Positions 42,961 through 51,942 of a stretch of DNA of 64,000 nucleotides are shown piece after piece. Origin of the DNA: an uncultured Bacilli bacterium. GTDB lineage: Bacteria; Bacillota_I; Bacilli_A; RF39; UBA660. The first letter of the stretch is position 1, and every line of letters starts with the position of its first letter. Position numbers and translations under genes: made by a program. The DNA is taken from assembly GCA_934130005.1 (NCBI GenBank), contig CAKOXD010000007.1, forward strand, positions 11,004 to 75,003, written 5' to 3'. The notes beneath the pieces were generated by a model. It did no database searches, was not told the origin of the DNA, and was given only the letters and a program-made list of their open reading frames with translations.

Positions 42961-44886
42961 ATGAATGATGAAGAATTAAAAGATGAAGAGTTGGATGATT
43001 CCTCAAGTAGTTTTGAGAGAGGATATGACTTTGCAAATAATAAAGTTAATGACCTTGTAGACTTTTATAATGATTATAAACAAATAAAAAATAATAATTC
43101 AACTAATAATCAAAACAACGATTCTAGTCAAAATTCAGAAACTAAACCAAATAATGAAAACGTAAATAATAGTGAAAATGTAAATAATAAGGAAAATGTA
43201 ACACCTAATCAAAACACTGAAAATGTTAATGATTTAGTCATGAAAGATAGATTAAATTCATTAAAAAATGGTGGAAATAATATAACAAAAGAATCTTTAA
43301 AAAAAGCAGCTAAGGATATACCTGTTGCTCAATATGTAGATGCAGGATTAAGTGTTGCAAGTGCTGCTTTAGGTCCTAATGTCGATGCTGATGGAAATGA
43401 ATTAGAAGGCATAGATGCTGTTGAAAATAAAAGCGAAAAGATAGTAAATGCAGGCGTAAATGCGGCTGGTAATTTGGCCACTGATGCAGTAATAATTGCT
43501 GCTGATATTGGTACAGGTGGTGCTGCAATTTTAGCAAATATCGCTATAAAAGAAGCTGGAAGTAAGGCATCTTCACAATTAGCAAATATGGTATCAAAGC
43601 CAATTTCTAAAATTATTGGTTTTGCAACCTTAGCATTAGTAATATTTCTTTTATTGATAGCTAGTGTTTTGTTAAGTCTTTCAAATATAGGAAATATAAA
43701 TCAGTCTGAATCTGCATCCAAATATGATAGTGAAATATCGTTGACAAAAACAAGTTTAACTAGAGAAGAATTTATAGCGGCATGTGATAAACAATCTAGT
43801 CATAGAGACTTTTATAATCATTGTGGAAAAATTTATGATTTATCTATACAAAATAATTTTAATCCAGAAATGGTTATTATAAGGGCCAGAGTAGAAGGAT
43901 TTTCTCCTGGCGCTTCAAATAACAATTATTGGGGAATAGGATGTGTTAATTTAGGTGGTTATAAAGCATGTCATTCCTATGAAACATTTGATAAAGGGGT
44001 TTTAGCTTTTATAAAAAATGTTTCAAAGTATGAAACCGTTGAAAAAATGGCACAAAGTTATGCTTTTATTGGTCATAATTGGTATAATCCAGGTGATTGG
44101 GGTAATGGAGGATGTGTATATTTTTCATCAATAAAAAAATATTTATCTGAAAGTAGAGCTGCAACAGTTGCTAATTATTGTTCAGTTGCTAATTATTGTA
44201 AAGAAACAGCTTGTCAACCTACTAATGAAGAAGATCAAAATGCATATGCAAAATGGCAAGTAGAAAGAATGGTTGAAGAAGGCGTAGCTGTTTTTGGTAA
44301 GGTAACTAAAGATGTAGCATCGTCAACAAATGTTGCAAAAGATGTTCCAAATTCAGTTGATGATTTAAAAAATAGACATTACTTTACTTTTGATATAGAT
44401 TCATATTTTAAACAAGAAAGAAATCAGCTTTTTGCACAATGTGTATGGTATGCATACCATAGAGCAATGGAAATAATTGATTCATCAGATTTAAGTGCTG
44501 AAGAAAAAACAAGAAGAATTGAAAGCATAAAAAGTCGTAGTGGAAACGGTGGCGTTTATGTAACTAACATGGATGGAGCTGTATTTAGTAAAACAACTGA
44601 TCCAAATAACATAGAAGCTCCTGCAGTTATTTCTTGGCAATATCAAGGTTTTGGCCATGTAGCAATTGTTGAAGAAGTTAGTGTTGATTCTAATGGCAAT
44701 AAAGTTTATTTAATATCAGAAGGTTGGAGACAACAATATTTAGTTAATGGTAAGAAAATATGGATATCAAGAAATACAATATCCGAAATGTGGGGAGATA
44801 CAGTATTTAATAAGTATACCACATCTAATGTAAGTAAATATGGTAAATCTGGCGTTTTTGTTAATGCAGCATCTTTATTAAAATAG
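42961..44886 (+). CDS. T4SS cell-wall hydrolase (lysozyme-like plus CHAP)
   Basis: This 641-residue protein is the VirB1-like hydrolase that opens peptidoglycan for the channel. An Asn/Glu-rich cytoplasmic part (1-210) is followed by one membrane helix (about 220-240), as in other Gram-positive T4SS hydrolases. Next is a glucosaminidase/lysozyme-like domain (about 270-400, GASNNNYWGIGCVN). Last comes a CHAP amidase domain with catalytic Cys494 (FAQCVWYAYH) and His566 (GFGHVAIVEE). Both expected CHAP residues are present. It may cut both glycan and peptide bonds. Confidence 0.88.
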   Translation: MNDEELKDEELDDSSSSFERGYDFANNKVNDLVDFYNDYKQIKNNNSTNNQNNDSSQNSETKPNNENVNNSENVNNKENVTPNQNTENVNDLVMKDRLNSLKNGGNNITKESLKKAAKDIPVAQYVDAGLSVASAALGPNVDADGNELEGIDAVENKSEKIVNAGVNAAGNLATDAVIIAADIGTGGAAILANIAIKEAGSKASSQLANMVSKPISKIIGFATLALVIFLLLIASVLLSLSNIGNINQSESASKYDSEISLTKTSLTREEFIAACDKQSSHRDFYNHCGKIYDLSIQNNFNPEMVIIRARVEGFSPGASNNNYWGIGCVNLGGYKACHSYETFDKGVLAFIKNVSKYETVEKMAQSYAFIGHNWYNPGDWGNGGCVYFSSIKKYLSESRAATVANYCSVANYCKETACQPTNEEDQNAYAKWQVERMVEEGVAVFGKVTKDVASSTNVAKDVPNSVDDLKNRHYFTFDIDSYFKQERNQLFAQCVWYAYHRAMEIIDSSDLSAEEKTRRIESIKSRSGNGGVYVTNMDGAVFSKTTDPNNIEAPAVISWQYQGFGHVAIVEEVSVDSNGNKVYLISEGWRQQYLVNGKKIWISRNTISEMWGDTVFNKYTTSNVSKYGKSGVFVNAASLLK

Positions 44887-44894
44887 GTGATATA

Positions 44895-45566
44895 ATGAAA
44901 AAAATAAAATATTTAATAATAATAACTTTTTTAGTCCTTTTAACAGGTTGTACTGCCGAATATAATGTAACAATTGAAGATAAAACAATAAGTGAAGAAT
45001 TAAAATTAACAAATGTTGATAATGATTATATTGATTTATTTAATAAATTACCATCTATAACAGAAGAAAATAAATATTACAATGTAAAAAAAGAAAAAAA
45101 TAATCTTTCATATTCTTATATTTATAGATTTGATGATTATAAAAAAAGTAACATTGTAAAAAATTGCTATGAAGCACTTCAAGTTTATCAAGATGATAAT
45201 AATGATGAGTATTATATATTACAATCAGGACTTAATTTTACATGTAATTTAATTCAAATAAATGATTATGATAATATAATTGTAAATGATGTAAAAATTA
45301 ATATTAAAGTTGTAGGGTATGATGTTATAGAAAATAATGCTGATAGTGTTAATAAAAATATATATACTTGGAAAATTAATAAGAATAATTATACTAATAA
45401 ACCTATTATCATAAAATTTAAAGTTCCAAAGAATAATCAATCAACAAAAAACAAATTTAATATAAATTATGAAATGATAGCAATAATTATAGGAATAATA
45501 TTTGTAGCATTTTTAATTGGATTAGGTATAATAAAATCTATATCAAATAAAAATAATAAAATATAG
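44895..45566 (+). CDS. lipoprotein of the T4SS locus
   Basis: This 223-residue protein has a lipobox LLTGC (Cys19), an external domain of about 160 residues and a second hydrophobic helix near the C-terminus (MIAIIIGIIFVAFLIGLG) with a basic tail. It would be held at both ends in the membrane, an uncommon layout that resembles the LppM-like 'lipid anchor plus C-terminal helix' proteins. It lies 8 nt after the hydrolase gene and before a terminator. Its role in the channel is unknown. Confidence 0.7.
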   Translation: MKKIKYLIIITFLVLLTGCTAEYNVTIEDKTISEELKLTNVDNDYIDLFNKLPSITEENKYYNVKKEKNNLSYSYIYRFDDYKKSNIVKNCYEALQVYQDDNNDEYYILQSGLNFTCNLIQINDYDNIIVNDVKINIKVVGYDVIENNADSVNKNIYTWKINKNNYTNKPIIIKFKVPKNNQSTKNKFNINYEMIAIIIGIIFVAFLIGLGIIKSISNKNNKI

Positions 45567-45597
45567 AAGGTTGCAAAAAATGTGCAATCTTTTTTGT
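45567..45597 (+). terminator. intrinsic terminator
   Basis: GGTTGC and GCAATC arms pair around a 9-nt loop and run into six T residues. Confidence 0.7.
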
Positions 45598-45614
45598 TTA
45601 AAATGACAAAATAA

Positions 45615-45643
45615 TGTTTATTTAATCAAAATTATGATATAAT
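45615..45643 (+). promoter_or_regulatory. promoter of the VirD4-like gene
   Basis: TATAAT (45638-45643) with a weak TGTTTA -35 (45615-45620) 17 bp upstream. Confidence 0.5.
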
Positions 45644-45675
45644 AAATTTAGTTTATTTCTATGGAGGTTATAGGT

Positions 45676-47895
45676 ATGAAATTAAAATTTAGAGCAGAAC
45701 CTAAAGATATATTAATATTTGTAATATTTTTAATATTTTGTTTTTATATAGTATCAATTGGTGTACTAAATGTAATGTCTATATTAGAAGATGGAACACT
45801 TCATGGTTTAAATCCATTTCCAATATTTACATCAGATAGTTTAATATTAGCAATGATCATTTTTATAGCAATTCTAATATTTGCATTCTCAAGCGTTTCA
45901 TCATACTTTTTTGAAAGAGAAAAAGGAGTTGGAGTTGCTGTAGGAAAAAAAGATGAAAAAGGATATTCAAGATGGTGTAAGAACAAAGAAATGAAAAAAG
46001 CAAAAGATATTGTTGTTATAAAACCAACTGATGATAATATACCAAAGGGTGGAATTCCAATTTACAATGATGGTAAAGAAGTTTGGATTGATACAGGTGG
46101 ATATCATAATATGATAATTGGATCTACAGGTAGTGGTAAATCTGCAGGAATAGCTTTCCCATATATATATTCTATGGCAAAAGCAGGAGAATCTATGATT
46201 ATTACCGATCCTAAAGGTGAATTATTTAGAGGAACAGCTAAAGAACTTGAAAAAAGAGATTATAATATTATAATACTTAACTTTCGTGAACCAGAAAAAG
46301 GAAACTGTTGGAATCCATTTTCAATTCCTTATAAATTATATCAACAAGGAAATACCGATAAATCAATAGAACTTTTGGAAGACTTAGCAAAAAATATTTT
46401 ATACGATGAAAATAACAAGGGAAATGATCCATTCTGGGAAAATACATCAGCTGATTATTTTGCAGGTCTAGCATTCGCATTATTCCAAGATGCAAAAGAA
46501 GAAGAAGTAAATATAAATAGTATAAATTATATGGCAACAGTTGGTGAAAATAAAATTGGTGGAACAAATTATATAAAAGAATACTTTAGTAATAAACCTG
46601 CAACTTCAACAGAAAGTATAAAGGTTAATGCAACTATTACTGCTCCAAATGAAACAAAAGGAAGTATTCTATCAGTATTTAATCAAAAAATACAATTATT
46701 CTCATCTCGTGAATCATTATCAGAAATGTTATCAAGAAGTGATTTCGATATGGAAGATATTGGAAGAAAGAAAACCGCTGTTTTTATAGTAATACAAGAT
46801 GAAAAGAAAACATATCATTCACTTGTTACAATTTTCTTAAAACAATGTTATGAAACTTTAGTTAGAGTTGCTCAAGAAAATCCAGGTGGACAATTAAAAT
46901 ATAGAACAAATTTCTTATTAGATGAATTTGCTAACATGCCACCATTAAGTGATGTAGATGCTATGGTATCAGCTGCTCGTTCAAGAAATATAAAACTATC
47001 ATTTATTATTCAAAACTTTTCTCAATTAAATGATGTTTATGGAAAGGAAAAAGCTGAAACAATAAGAGGTAACTGTGGTAATACAATATATTTATTAAGT
47101 ACAGAACTTGCAGCTTTAGAAGAAATAAGTAAAATGTGTGGAGAAGTAAAATCTAAAAAAGATGATAAAACTGATTCTAGACCACTTGTTACAGTAACAG
47201 ACTTACAAAACTTAAAAGAAGAAGAAGGATTAATTTTAAGATCAAGAATGCGTCCATTCAAAACAAAATTTAAATATCACTTTAAGATTAATTGGGGAAT
47301 GACACAAGAAGAAAAAGAATATCCTATAAGACAAAAACAAAAAGTTCAAATATTTGACTTAAAAAAATTTGTAGAAGAACAAAGAGAAAAGAAAATAAAT
47401 GAAATGCTAAATGGTGGATCACAAGATATTAAAATGCCAACACCAATGCCTGGAGGATTTAATCCAGCAAGTTTATTTGAAAGAAATGAAAGTAGAAAAC
47501 CATCTGGAGGATTCAATGTTGATGATTTGGTTAAAAGAATAGATGCCAAAATAGCAGAATTAGAAGAAGAAGAAAGAAAAGAAAAAGAAGCAGAAGCAAA
47601 GAAAAAATCTGAAAAAAATGATACAACTAATGTAAAAGAAGATAAGAAGAAAGAAACAAACAAAGAAGCTAAAAAAGAAAAGACATCTTCTAAAAAACAT
47701 GAAGAAAAAATAGAAGAAGATAAAAATTCAGTAAAAAAAGAAGAACATGAAATAAATGAAAAAATATTTAACAAAGTTTCAGATGAATTCATAGATGAAG
47801 ATGAATTTATAGATACTAATGAAAATATAGAAGACATGGATGATGAAATAACTGATGATCAATTCTTTGATGATTTCTTTAGTGATGATGAATAA
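45676..47895 (+). CDS. virD4: VirD4/TraG-type coupling ATPase
   Basis: This 739-residue protein has two N-terminal membrane helices (about 10-75) and a TraG/VirD4 nucleotide-binding domain with Walker A GSTGSGKSAG (Lys155), MIITDPKGELF, Walker B region NFLLDEFANMP and LSFIIQNFSQL. The last 170 residues are an acidic/basic Lys-Glu coiled coil ending in a strongly acidic tail, which may recruit substrate. VirD4 couples cargo to the channel and marks the locus as able to secrete a specific substrate, not only build a pilus. The ATG at 45676 after GGAGG is preferred over one 15 nt upstream that overlaps that site. It has its own promoter and terminator. Confidence 0.93.
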   Translation: MKLKFRAEPKDILIFVIFLIFCFYIVSIGVLNVMSILEDGTLHGLNPFPIFTSDSLILAMIIFIAILIFAFSSVSSYFFEREKGVGVAVGKKDEKGYSRWCKNKEMKKAKDIVVIKPTDDNIPKGGIPIYNDGKEVWIDTGGYHNMIIGSTGSGKSAGIAFPYIYSMAKAGESMIITDPKGELFRGTAKELEKRDYNIIILNFREPEKGNCWNPFSIPYKLYQQGNTDKSIELLEDLAKNILYDENNKGNDPFWENTSADYFAGLAFALFQDAKEEEVNINSINYMATVGENKIGGTNYIKEYFSNKPATSTESIKVNATITAPNETKGSILSVFNQKIQLFSSRESLSEMLSRSDFDMEDIGRKKTAVFIVIQDEKKTYHSLVTIFLKQCYETLVRVAQENPGGQLKYRTNFLLDEFANMPPLSDVDAMVSAARSRNIKLSFIIQNFSQLNDVYGKEKAETIRGNCGNTIYLLSTELAALEEISKMCGEVKSKKDDKTDSRPLVTVTDLQNLKEEEGLILRSRMRPFKTKFKYHFKINWGMTQEEKEYPIRQKQKVQIFDLKKFVEEQREKKINEMLNGGSQDIKMPTPMPGGFNPASLFERNESRKPSGGFNVDDLVKRIDAKIAELEEEERKEKEAEAKKKSEKNDTTNVKEDKKKETNKEAKKEKTSSKKHEEKIEEDKNSVKKEEHEINEKIFNKVSDEFIDEDEFIDTNENIEDMDDEITDDQFFDDFFSDDE

Positions 47896-47919
47896 AGCTC
47901 AAATCGAGCTTTTTTTTTG
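47894..47919 (+). terminator. terminator closing the Tad/T4SS locus
   Basis: AAAGCTC and GAGCTTT pair around AAATC and run into T residues. Confidence 0.8.
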
Positions 47920-47929
47920 TTTAAAATAA

Positions 47930-47956
47930 AAAAAACTATTCATAATATAAATAGTT
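47930..47956 (-). terminator. terminator of the minus-strand small gene
   Basis: On the minus strand AACTATT and AATAGTT pair around a 9-nt loop and run into a T-rich stretch. Confidence 0.6.
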
Positions 47957-48218
47957 ATAAATAGTTTTTATATTTATCTTTATAAAAATCATATAGACTC
48001 TTAATTTGACTATAAGAAGTAGGATTTATCCTACTTTTTAAATCATTAAATATAGAACTACTATCTCCATATATTAAAGTCTTATATTCATTTTTAATAT
48101 AATAATAAATAATATCAATTTCTTTATCATTTAGAATAATATTTTCATTTTTAGAAATAATTTTTATATCATCTTTTGATAAAGAATTAACATTTTTTTC
48201 AATAAACCTTAAAATCAT
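47955..48218 (-). CDS. small hypothetical protein, possibly DUF2624-like
   Basis: This 87-residue soluble, helical, highly charged protein starts MILRFIEKNVNSL after GAGGTG with short spacing. The pattern (an N-terminal 'VNSLSKDDI' helix, a middle hydrophobic patch and a C-terminal 'INPTSYSQIKSLYDFY' helix) is faintly like Bacillus YqfT/DUF2624. It lies divergent to a sodA-pbp pair. The family suggestion is weak and no function is known. Confidence 0.55.
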   Translation of the reverse strand: MILRFIEKNVNSLSKDDIKIISKNENIILNDKEIDIIYYYIKNEYKTLIYGDSSSIFNDLKSRINPTSYSQIKSLYDFYKDKYKNYL

Positions 48219-48301
48219 AAGACACCTCATAATATTATATGAAAAAGTCTTAGAATATTAACTATATATTATAAATAAAATTAATTATAGGAGGTAATAA
48301 A

Positions 48302-48901
48302 ATGCAAGAAAGAGAAGAATTAACATATAACTCATTAGAACCATATATAAGTGATAAAACATTAAATATCCATTATACAAATTACTATTTAAAATATCTA
48401 AAAAATTTAAATAATATATTATCAAAATATAATTTTAACTATACTAAAGAAGAAATATTTAAAAATATAGATAAATATAATATAAATGATAGAGATGAAA
48501 TAATATATAATTTAGGAGGAGTTTTAAATCATGAACTTTATTTTAATAGTATTAGTGATTTAAAAAATAATAAACCAATAAAAAGTATAGAAAAAGCTAT
48601 AAATAGTAATTTTGGAAATTATGAAAATTTTAAAAAACAATTTAAATTAGAAGCACATAAATTAACAGGATCAGGATATACATTTTTAGTAATAAATAAA
48701 AATGGCAATTTACAAATAATAAATATGAGTAATCAAGAAAGTCCATATCTATATGATATGATTCCAATAATCGCACTTGATATGTGGGAACATGCATATT
48801 ATTTAGATTATCAAAGCAATAAAGATAAATATATTGATACTTTTTTTGAAATAATAGATTTTAATAAAATAAATAGTACATATGAAAAGAATAAAATATA
48901 A
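48302..48901 (+). CDS. sodA: manganese/iron superoxide dismutase
   Basis: This 199-residue enzyme disproportionates superoxide to oxygen and peroxide. The four metal ligands are visible: His24 (NIHYTNYY), His77 (GGVLNHELYF), Asp160 and His164 (DMWEHAYYLDY). Gln145 in the NQESP motif matches the position of the glutamine in Mn-type enzymes, favouring manganese or cambialistic use. The usual HHxxHH start is reduced to a single His-Tyr. AGGAGG precedes the ATG. It overlaps a class B PBP gene by 20 nt, recalling the sodA-yqgE-pbpA order of B. subtilis. Confidence 0.9.
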   Translation: MQEREELTYNSLEPYISDKTLNIHYTNYYLKYLKNLNNILSKYNFNYTKEEIFKNIDKYNINDRDEIIYNLGGVLNHELYFNSISDLKNNKPIKSIEKAINSNFGNYENFKKQFKLEAHKLTGSGYTFLVINKNGNLQIINMSNQESPYLYDMIPIIALDMWEHAYYLDYQSNKDKYIDTFFEIIDFNKINSTYEKNKI

Positions 48902-50930
48902 TTATTATAAAAAATATAAAGATATAAAAGAAGTAATAGAAAAAAGATACAATATATTAATAGTTATAATAATGATAATAATAGTAATAATGTTTGTAAA
49001 ATTATTTCAAGTTCAAATAATAAAAAGAGATTATTATGTACAAAAACTAAAAGAAATAACAGATAATAAAATAGAAGGAACAACTGCACCTAGAGGAAGA
49101 ATATATGATAGAAATCATAAATTAATAGTAGATAATAAACCAAAAAAAATAATATATTATGAAAAAAAAGGACTATCTGTAAAAGAAGAGATAGAACTTT
49201 CATATAAATTAGCAAATTATTTAGAAATTAAAGTTTCGTCAAATGATAATATTTATAAAACATTTTGGTTAAAAAAATATCCTAATAAAGCAAATAGTCT
49301 TATAACAAAAAAAGAATATGAATTACTAGAAATGAGAAAAATAACAAGTGATGATATTTTAAAATATAAAATGGATAGAATAACAGAAGAAGAATTAAAT
49401 AAATTTAGTGATATAGATAAAGAAGCTGCATATATATATTATTTAATGAATAAAGGATATAAAAAAGATGAAAAAATAATAAAAGATGAAGAGGTAACAG
49501 ATTCAGAATATGCTAGTATAGCTGCAAATTTAAATAAATTAAAAGGAGTTAATATAAGATTAGATTGGGATAGAACATATCCATATCAAGATACATTTAA
49601 ATCAATAATTGGAAAAGTTGGGGATAATATTCCAAAAGATTTAGAAAAGTATTATTTAAAAAAAGGATATAATTTAAGTGATAGAGTTGGAGTAAGTTAT
49701 TTAGAATATCAATATGATGATTATTTAAAGGGAGAAAAAAACATCTATGAAATAAATGAAAATAATGAAAAAGTATTAACAAAAGAAGGAGTAAGAGGAA
49801 ATGATATAGTTTTAACAATTGATATTGAACTTCAAAAAGATATAGAACAAATATTAGAAGAAGAATTAATAAAAACGAAAAAAGAAAGAAATACAGAATA
49901 TTATAATAGATCATTTGTAATCATCACAAACCCAAAAACTGGTGAAATTCTTGCAATGGCAGGAAAACAAATAATAGAAAATAAAAACAATTATAAAATA
50001 TATGATTATACACCAGGTGTTATGACATCACCCTTAACAGTTGGATCAGTTGTTAAGGGAGCCTCTCATATAGTAGGATATAATAATAAAGCACTAAAAA
50101 TAGGTGAGATAAGAAGTGATAATTGTGTTAAATTAGCAGGTACACCAATTAAATGTTCTTGGAGACCATTAGGTGTTTTAAATGATATTACTGCACTAAA
50201 AAAATCTTCAAATACATATCAATATTATACAGCTATGAAGGTTGCTAATACAAAATATGTTTATAATGGAAGTATGAGCCCTAATAAAGAGGCATTTGAT
50301 AAATATAGAAAAACATTTAATGAATTTGGACTAGGTGTAAAGACAGGAATTGATTTACCAGTAGAAAGTACAGGTAATATAGGAAAAAGTTATGTAGGAG
50401 GATTACTTCTTGACTTTTCTATTGGACAATATGATACATATACACCAATTCAACTTGCTCAATATATAGGAACAATAGCTAATAATGGTAGTAGAATGCA
50501 ACTTCACTTATTAGATAGTGTATATTCATCAATAAATAACGAAAAAATATATAGTTATAAGTTAAAAGAATTGAATAAAGTAACAACTGAAGAAAAATAT
50601 ATAAATAGAGTAAAAGAAGGGTTTAAAGAAGTCATGAAATTTGGTGGAACAGGATCTGGATATATTGATTTAAAATATAAACCAGCAGGTAAAACTGGAA
50701 CTAGTCAAAGTTTTGTTGATACTAATGGCGACTTGAAAATAGATAAGGAAACAGTAAGTGCTACATTTGTAGGTTATGCACCATATGATGATCCTAAAGT
50801 AACATTTACAGTCGCATCACCAGATATATATAATTATGATAATAATAGTAATTATCAAACAAATGTTAATAGGAGAATTGTAAAAAGAATAAGCGACCTT
50901 TATTTTGAAAAATATTATAAAACTGACTAA
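48882..50930 (+). CDS. class B penicillin-binding protein (PBP2/PbpA-like)
   Basis: This 682-residue peptidoglycan D,D-transpeptidase has one N-terminal membrane helix (about 24-45) and a PBP dimerisation domain starting APRGRIYDRN. A transpeptidase domain follows, with the serine motif VGSVVKGAS (SxxK), KKSSNTYQYY (SxN) and AGKTGTSQSF (KTG). The genetic link to sodA suggests a PbpA/PBP2-type elongation enzyme rather than sporulation or division FtsI, but the paralogue cannot be fixed by eye. Its start codon lies inside the sodA gene; the ribosome site is weak, so coupling to sodA translation is likely. Confidence 0.9.
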   Translation: MKRIKYNYYKKYKDIKEVIEKRYNILIVIIMIIIVIMFVKLFQVQIIKRDYYVQKLKEITDNKIEGTTAPRGRIYDRNHKLIVDNKPKKIIYYEKKGLSVKEEIELSYKLANYLEIKVSSNDNIYKTFWLKKYPNKANSLITKKEYELLEMRKITSDDILKYKMDRITEEELNKFSDIDKEAAYIYYLMNKGYKKDEKIIKDEEVTDSEYASIAANLNKLKGVNIRLDWDRTYPYQDTFKSIIGKVGDNIPKDLEKYYLKKGYNLSDRVGVSYLEYQYDDYLKGEKNIYEINENNEKVLTKEGVRGNDIVLTIDIELQKDIEQILEEELIKTKKERNTEYYNRSFVIITNPKTGEILAMAGKQIIENKNNYKIYDYTPGVMTSPLTVGSVVKGASHIVGYNNKALKIGEIRSDNCVKLAGTPIKCSWRPLGVLNDITALKKSSNTYQYYTAMKVANTKYVYNGSMSPNKEAFDKYRKTFNEFGLGVKTGIDLPVESTGNIGKSYVGGLLLDFSIGQYDTYTPIQLAQYIGTIANNGSRMQLHLLDSVYSSINNEKIYSYKLKELNKVTTEEKYINRVKEGFKEVMKFGGTGSGYIDLKYKPAGKTGTSQSFVDTNGDLKIDKETVSATFVGYAPYDDPKVTFTVASPDIYNYDNNSNYQTNVNRRIVKRISDLYFEKYYKTD

Positions 50931-50956
50931 AAAGTGTTTTATTTTAAAGAAAAACA

Positions 50957-50965
50957 TGTTATAAT
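50957..50965 (+). promoter_or_regulatory. extended -10 promoter of rpmG
   Basis: TGTTATAAT, 33 bp before the ATG; the -35 is poor. Confidence 0.5.
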
Positions 50966-50997
50966 GATGATAACGTGCTCAAAAAGGAGGAAGATTT

Positions 50998-51165
50998 ATG
51001 GCTAAAAAAGGTGAAAACAGAGAACTTGTAACATTAAAATGTACTGTTTGTAATGAAAAAAATTATCGTACACCAAAAAATAAAAAAAATACAACAGAAC
51101 GTTTAGAATTAAATAAATATTGTCCAAGATGTAAAAAACATACTGCACATAAGGAAGAAAAATAA
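50998..51165 (+). CDS. rpmG: 50S ribosomal protein L33
   Basis: This 55-residue protein is short enough to be missed by automatic annotation. It has the L33 start GENRELVTLKC and the zinc ribbon Cys15-x2-Cys18 ... Cys42-x2-Cys45, so it is the zinc-binding (C+) form. Such forms are often replaced by a cysteine-free paralogue under zinc shortage. AAGGAGG precedes the ATG. It is monocistronic, with a terminator before efp. Confidence 0.95.
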   Translation: MAKKGENRELVTLKCTVCNEKNYRTPKNKKNTTERLELNKYCPRCKKHTAHKEEK

Positions 51166-51170
51166 AACTA

Positions 51171-51196
51171 AATAAGGTTAAACCTTATTTTTTGAT
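51171..51196 (+). terminator. rpmG terminator
   Basis: AATAAGG and CCTTATT pair around TTAAA and are followed by T residues. Confidence 0.75.
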
Positions 51197-51210
51197 AAAA
51201 GGAGAGTATT

Positions 51211-51768
51211 ATGATAAATGTAAATGATATAAAAAATGGAATGACACTTATGATAGATGGTAATATTTATCAAGTTGTTGAATTCTTACATGTAAAACCT
51301 GGTAAAGGTTCAGCTTTCATGAAAACTAAATTAAAAAACATGAGAACTGGTGGAATTGTTGAAAGAACATTTAATACAAATGTTAAATTTGAAAAAGCTA
51401 ATATTACAAGATCTAATGTGCAATATTTATATAACACAGGAGATACTTATTATTTCATGAATATGGTAACATATGAACAACTAGAATTATCAGCAAGTCA
51501 AATAGGTGATGATAAATATTATTTAATTGAAAATGGAACAGTAGATTTAGTTCAATATGAAGGAGAATTACTAGGATTAGTACTTCCAGATAAAATTGAA
51601 TTCACTGTAACTGAAACAGAACCAGCTGTAAAAGGAAATACTACAAATAATGCACTTAAAGATGCTTATGTAGAAACTGGTTTACTTGTTAAAGTACCTT
51701 TATTTATAGAACAAGGTGAAAAAATATTAGTAACAACAGCTGATGGGAAATATTCATCACGTGCATAA
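51211..51768 (+). CDS. efp: translation elongation factor P
   Basis: This 185-residue three-domain EF-P relieves ribosome stalling at polyproline stretches. The tip lysine of domain I is Lys32 in KPGKGSA, the position modified in other bacteria. Domain II and domain III (GLLVKVPLFIEQGEKILV) are normal and the length is standard. No EpmA-like gene is nearby, so the modification route is open. GGAGAG precedes the ATG and a small terminator follows. Confidence 0.97.
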   Translation: MINVNDIKNGMTLMIDGNIYQVVEFLHVKPGKGSAFMKTKLKNMRTGGIVERTFNTNVKFEKANITRSNVQYLYNTGDTYYFMNMVTYEQLELSASQIGDDKYYLIENGTVDLVQYEGELLGLVLPDKIEFTVTETEPAVKGNTTNNALKDAYVETGLLVKVPLFIEQGEKILVTTADGKYSSRA

Positions 51769-51772
51769 AAAT

Positions 51773-51796
51773 GACTTGATATAAGTCTTTTTTTGT
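51773..51796 (+). terminator. efp terminator
   Basis: GACTT and AAGTC form a short stem followed by seven T residues. Confidence 0.55.
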
Positions 51797-51814
51797 GTTA
51801 ATATGTATGTGATG

Positions 51815-51903
51815 AAGAGAAATACTTGACTTTGCTAAGTTGAGTGCTTATCAAAAAAATAAGCTAAGTACTTAATCTATTGCAGATTGAGTACTATTTT
51901 TTT
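51815..51903 (+). ncRNA. possible small RNA or leader attenuator
   Basis: The 174-bp gap before the SDR gene contains three consecutive hairpins: ACTTGACT/AGTTGAGT, CTTAT/ATAAG, and a strong final stem AGTACTTAATCT/AGATTGAGTACT (51867-51895) followed by ATTTTTTT. A TAATAT-like -10 lies before it and a separate TATATAAT after it. It could be a stand-alone RNA of about 90 nt or a terminator-type riboswitch. I do not recognise a known riboswitch core. Confidence 0.45.
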
Positions 51904-51942
51904 GTAAATAGAATTTTTTTATATAATAAAAAGGAGTAGAAT

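Noticed and set aside
47346..47837. A 163-residue minus-strand Ser/Phe-rich ORF
   Set aside because: It is the antisense of the Lys/Glu-rich VirD4 tail; composition and absence of a ribosome site mark it as a shadow.
24779..47895. Interpretation of the T4SS region as an ordinary integrative conjugative element
   Set aside because: No relaxase, integrase, excisionase, replication gene or direct-repeat boundary is visible, base composition matches the flanks, and a complete Tad set is interleaved.
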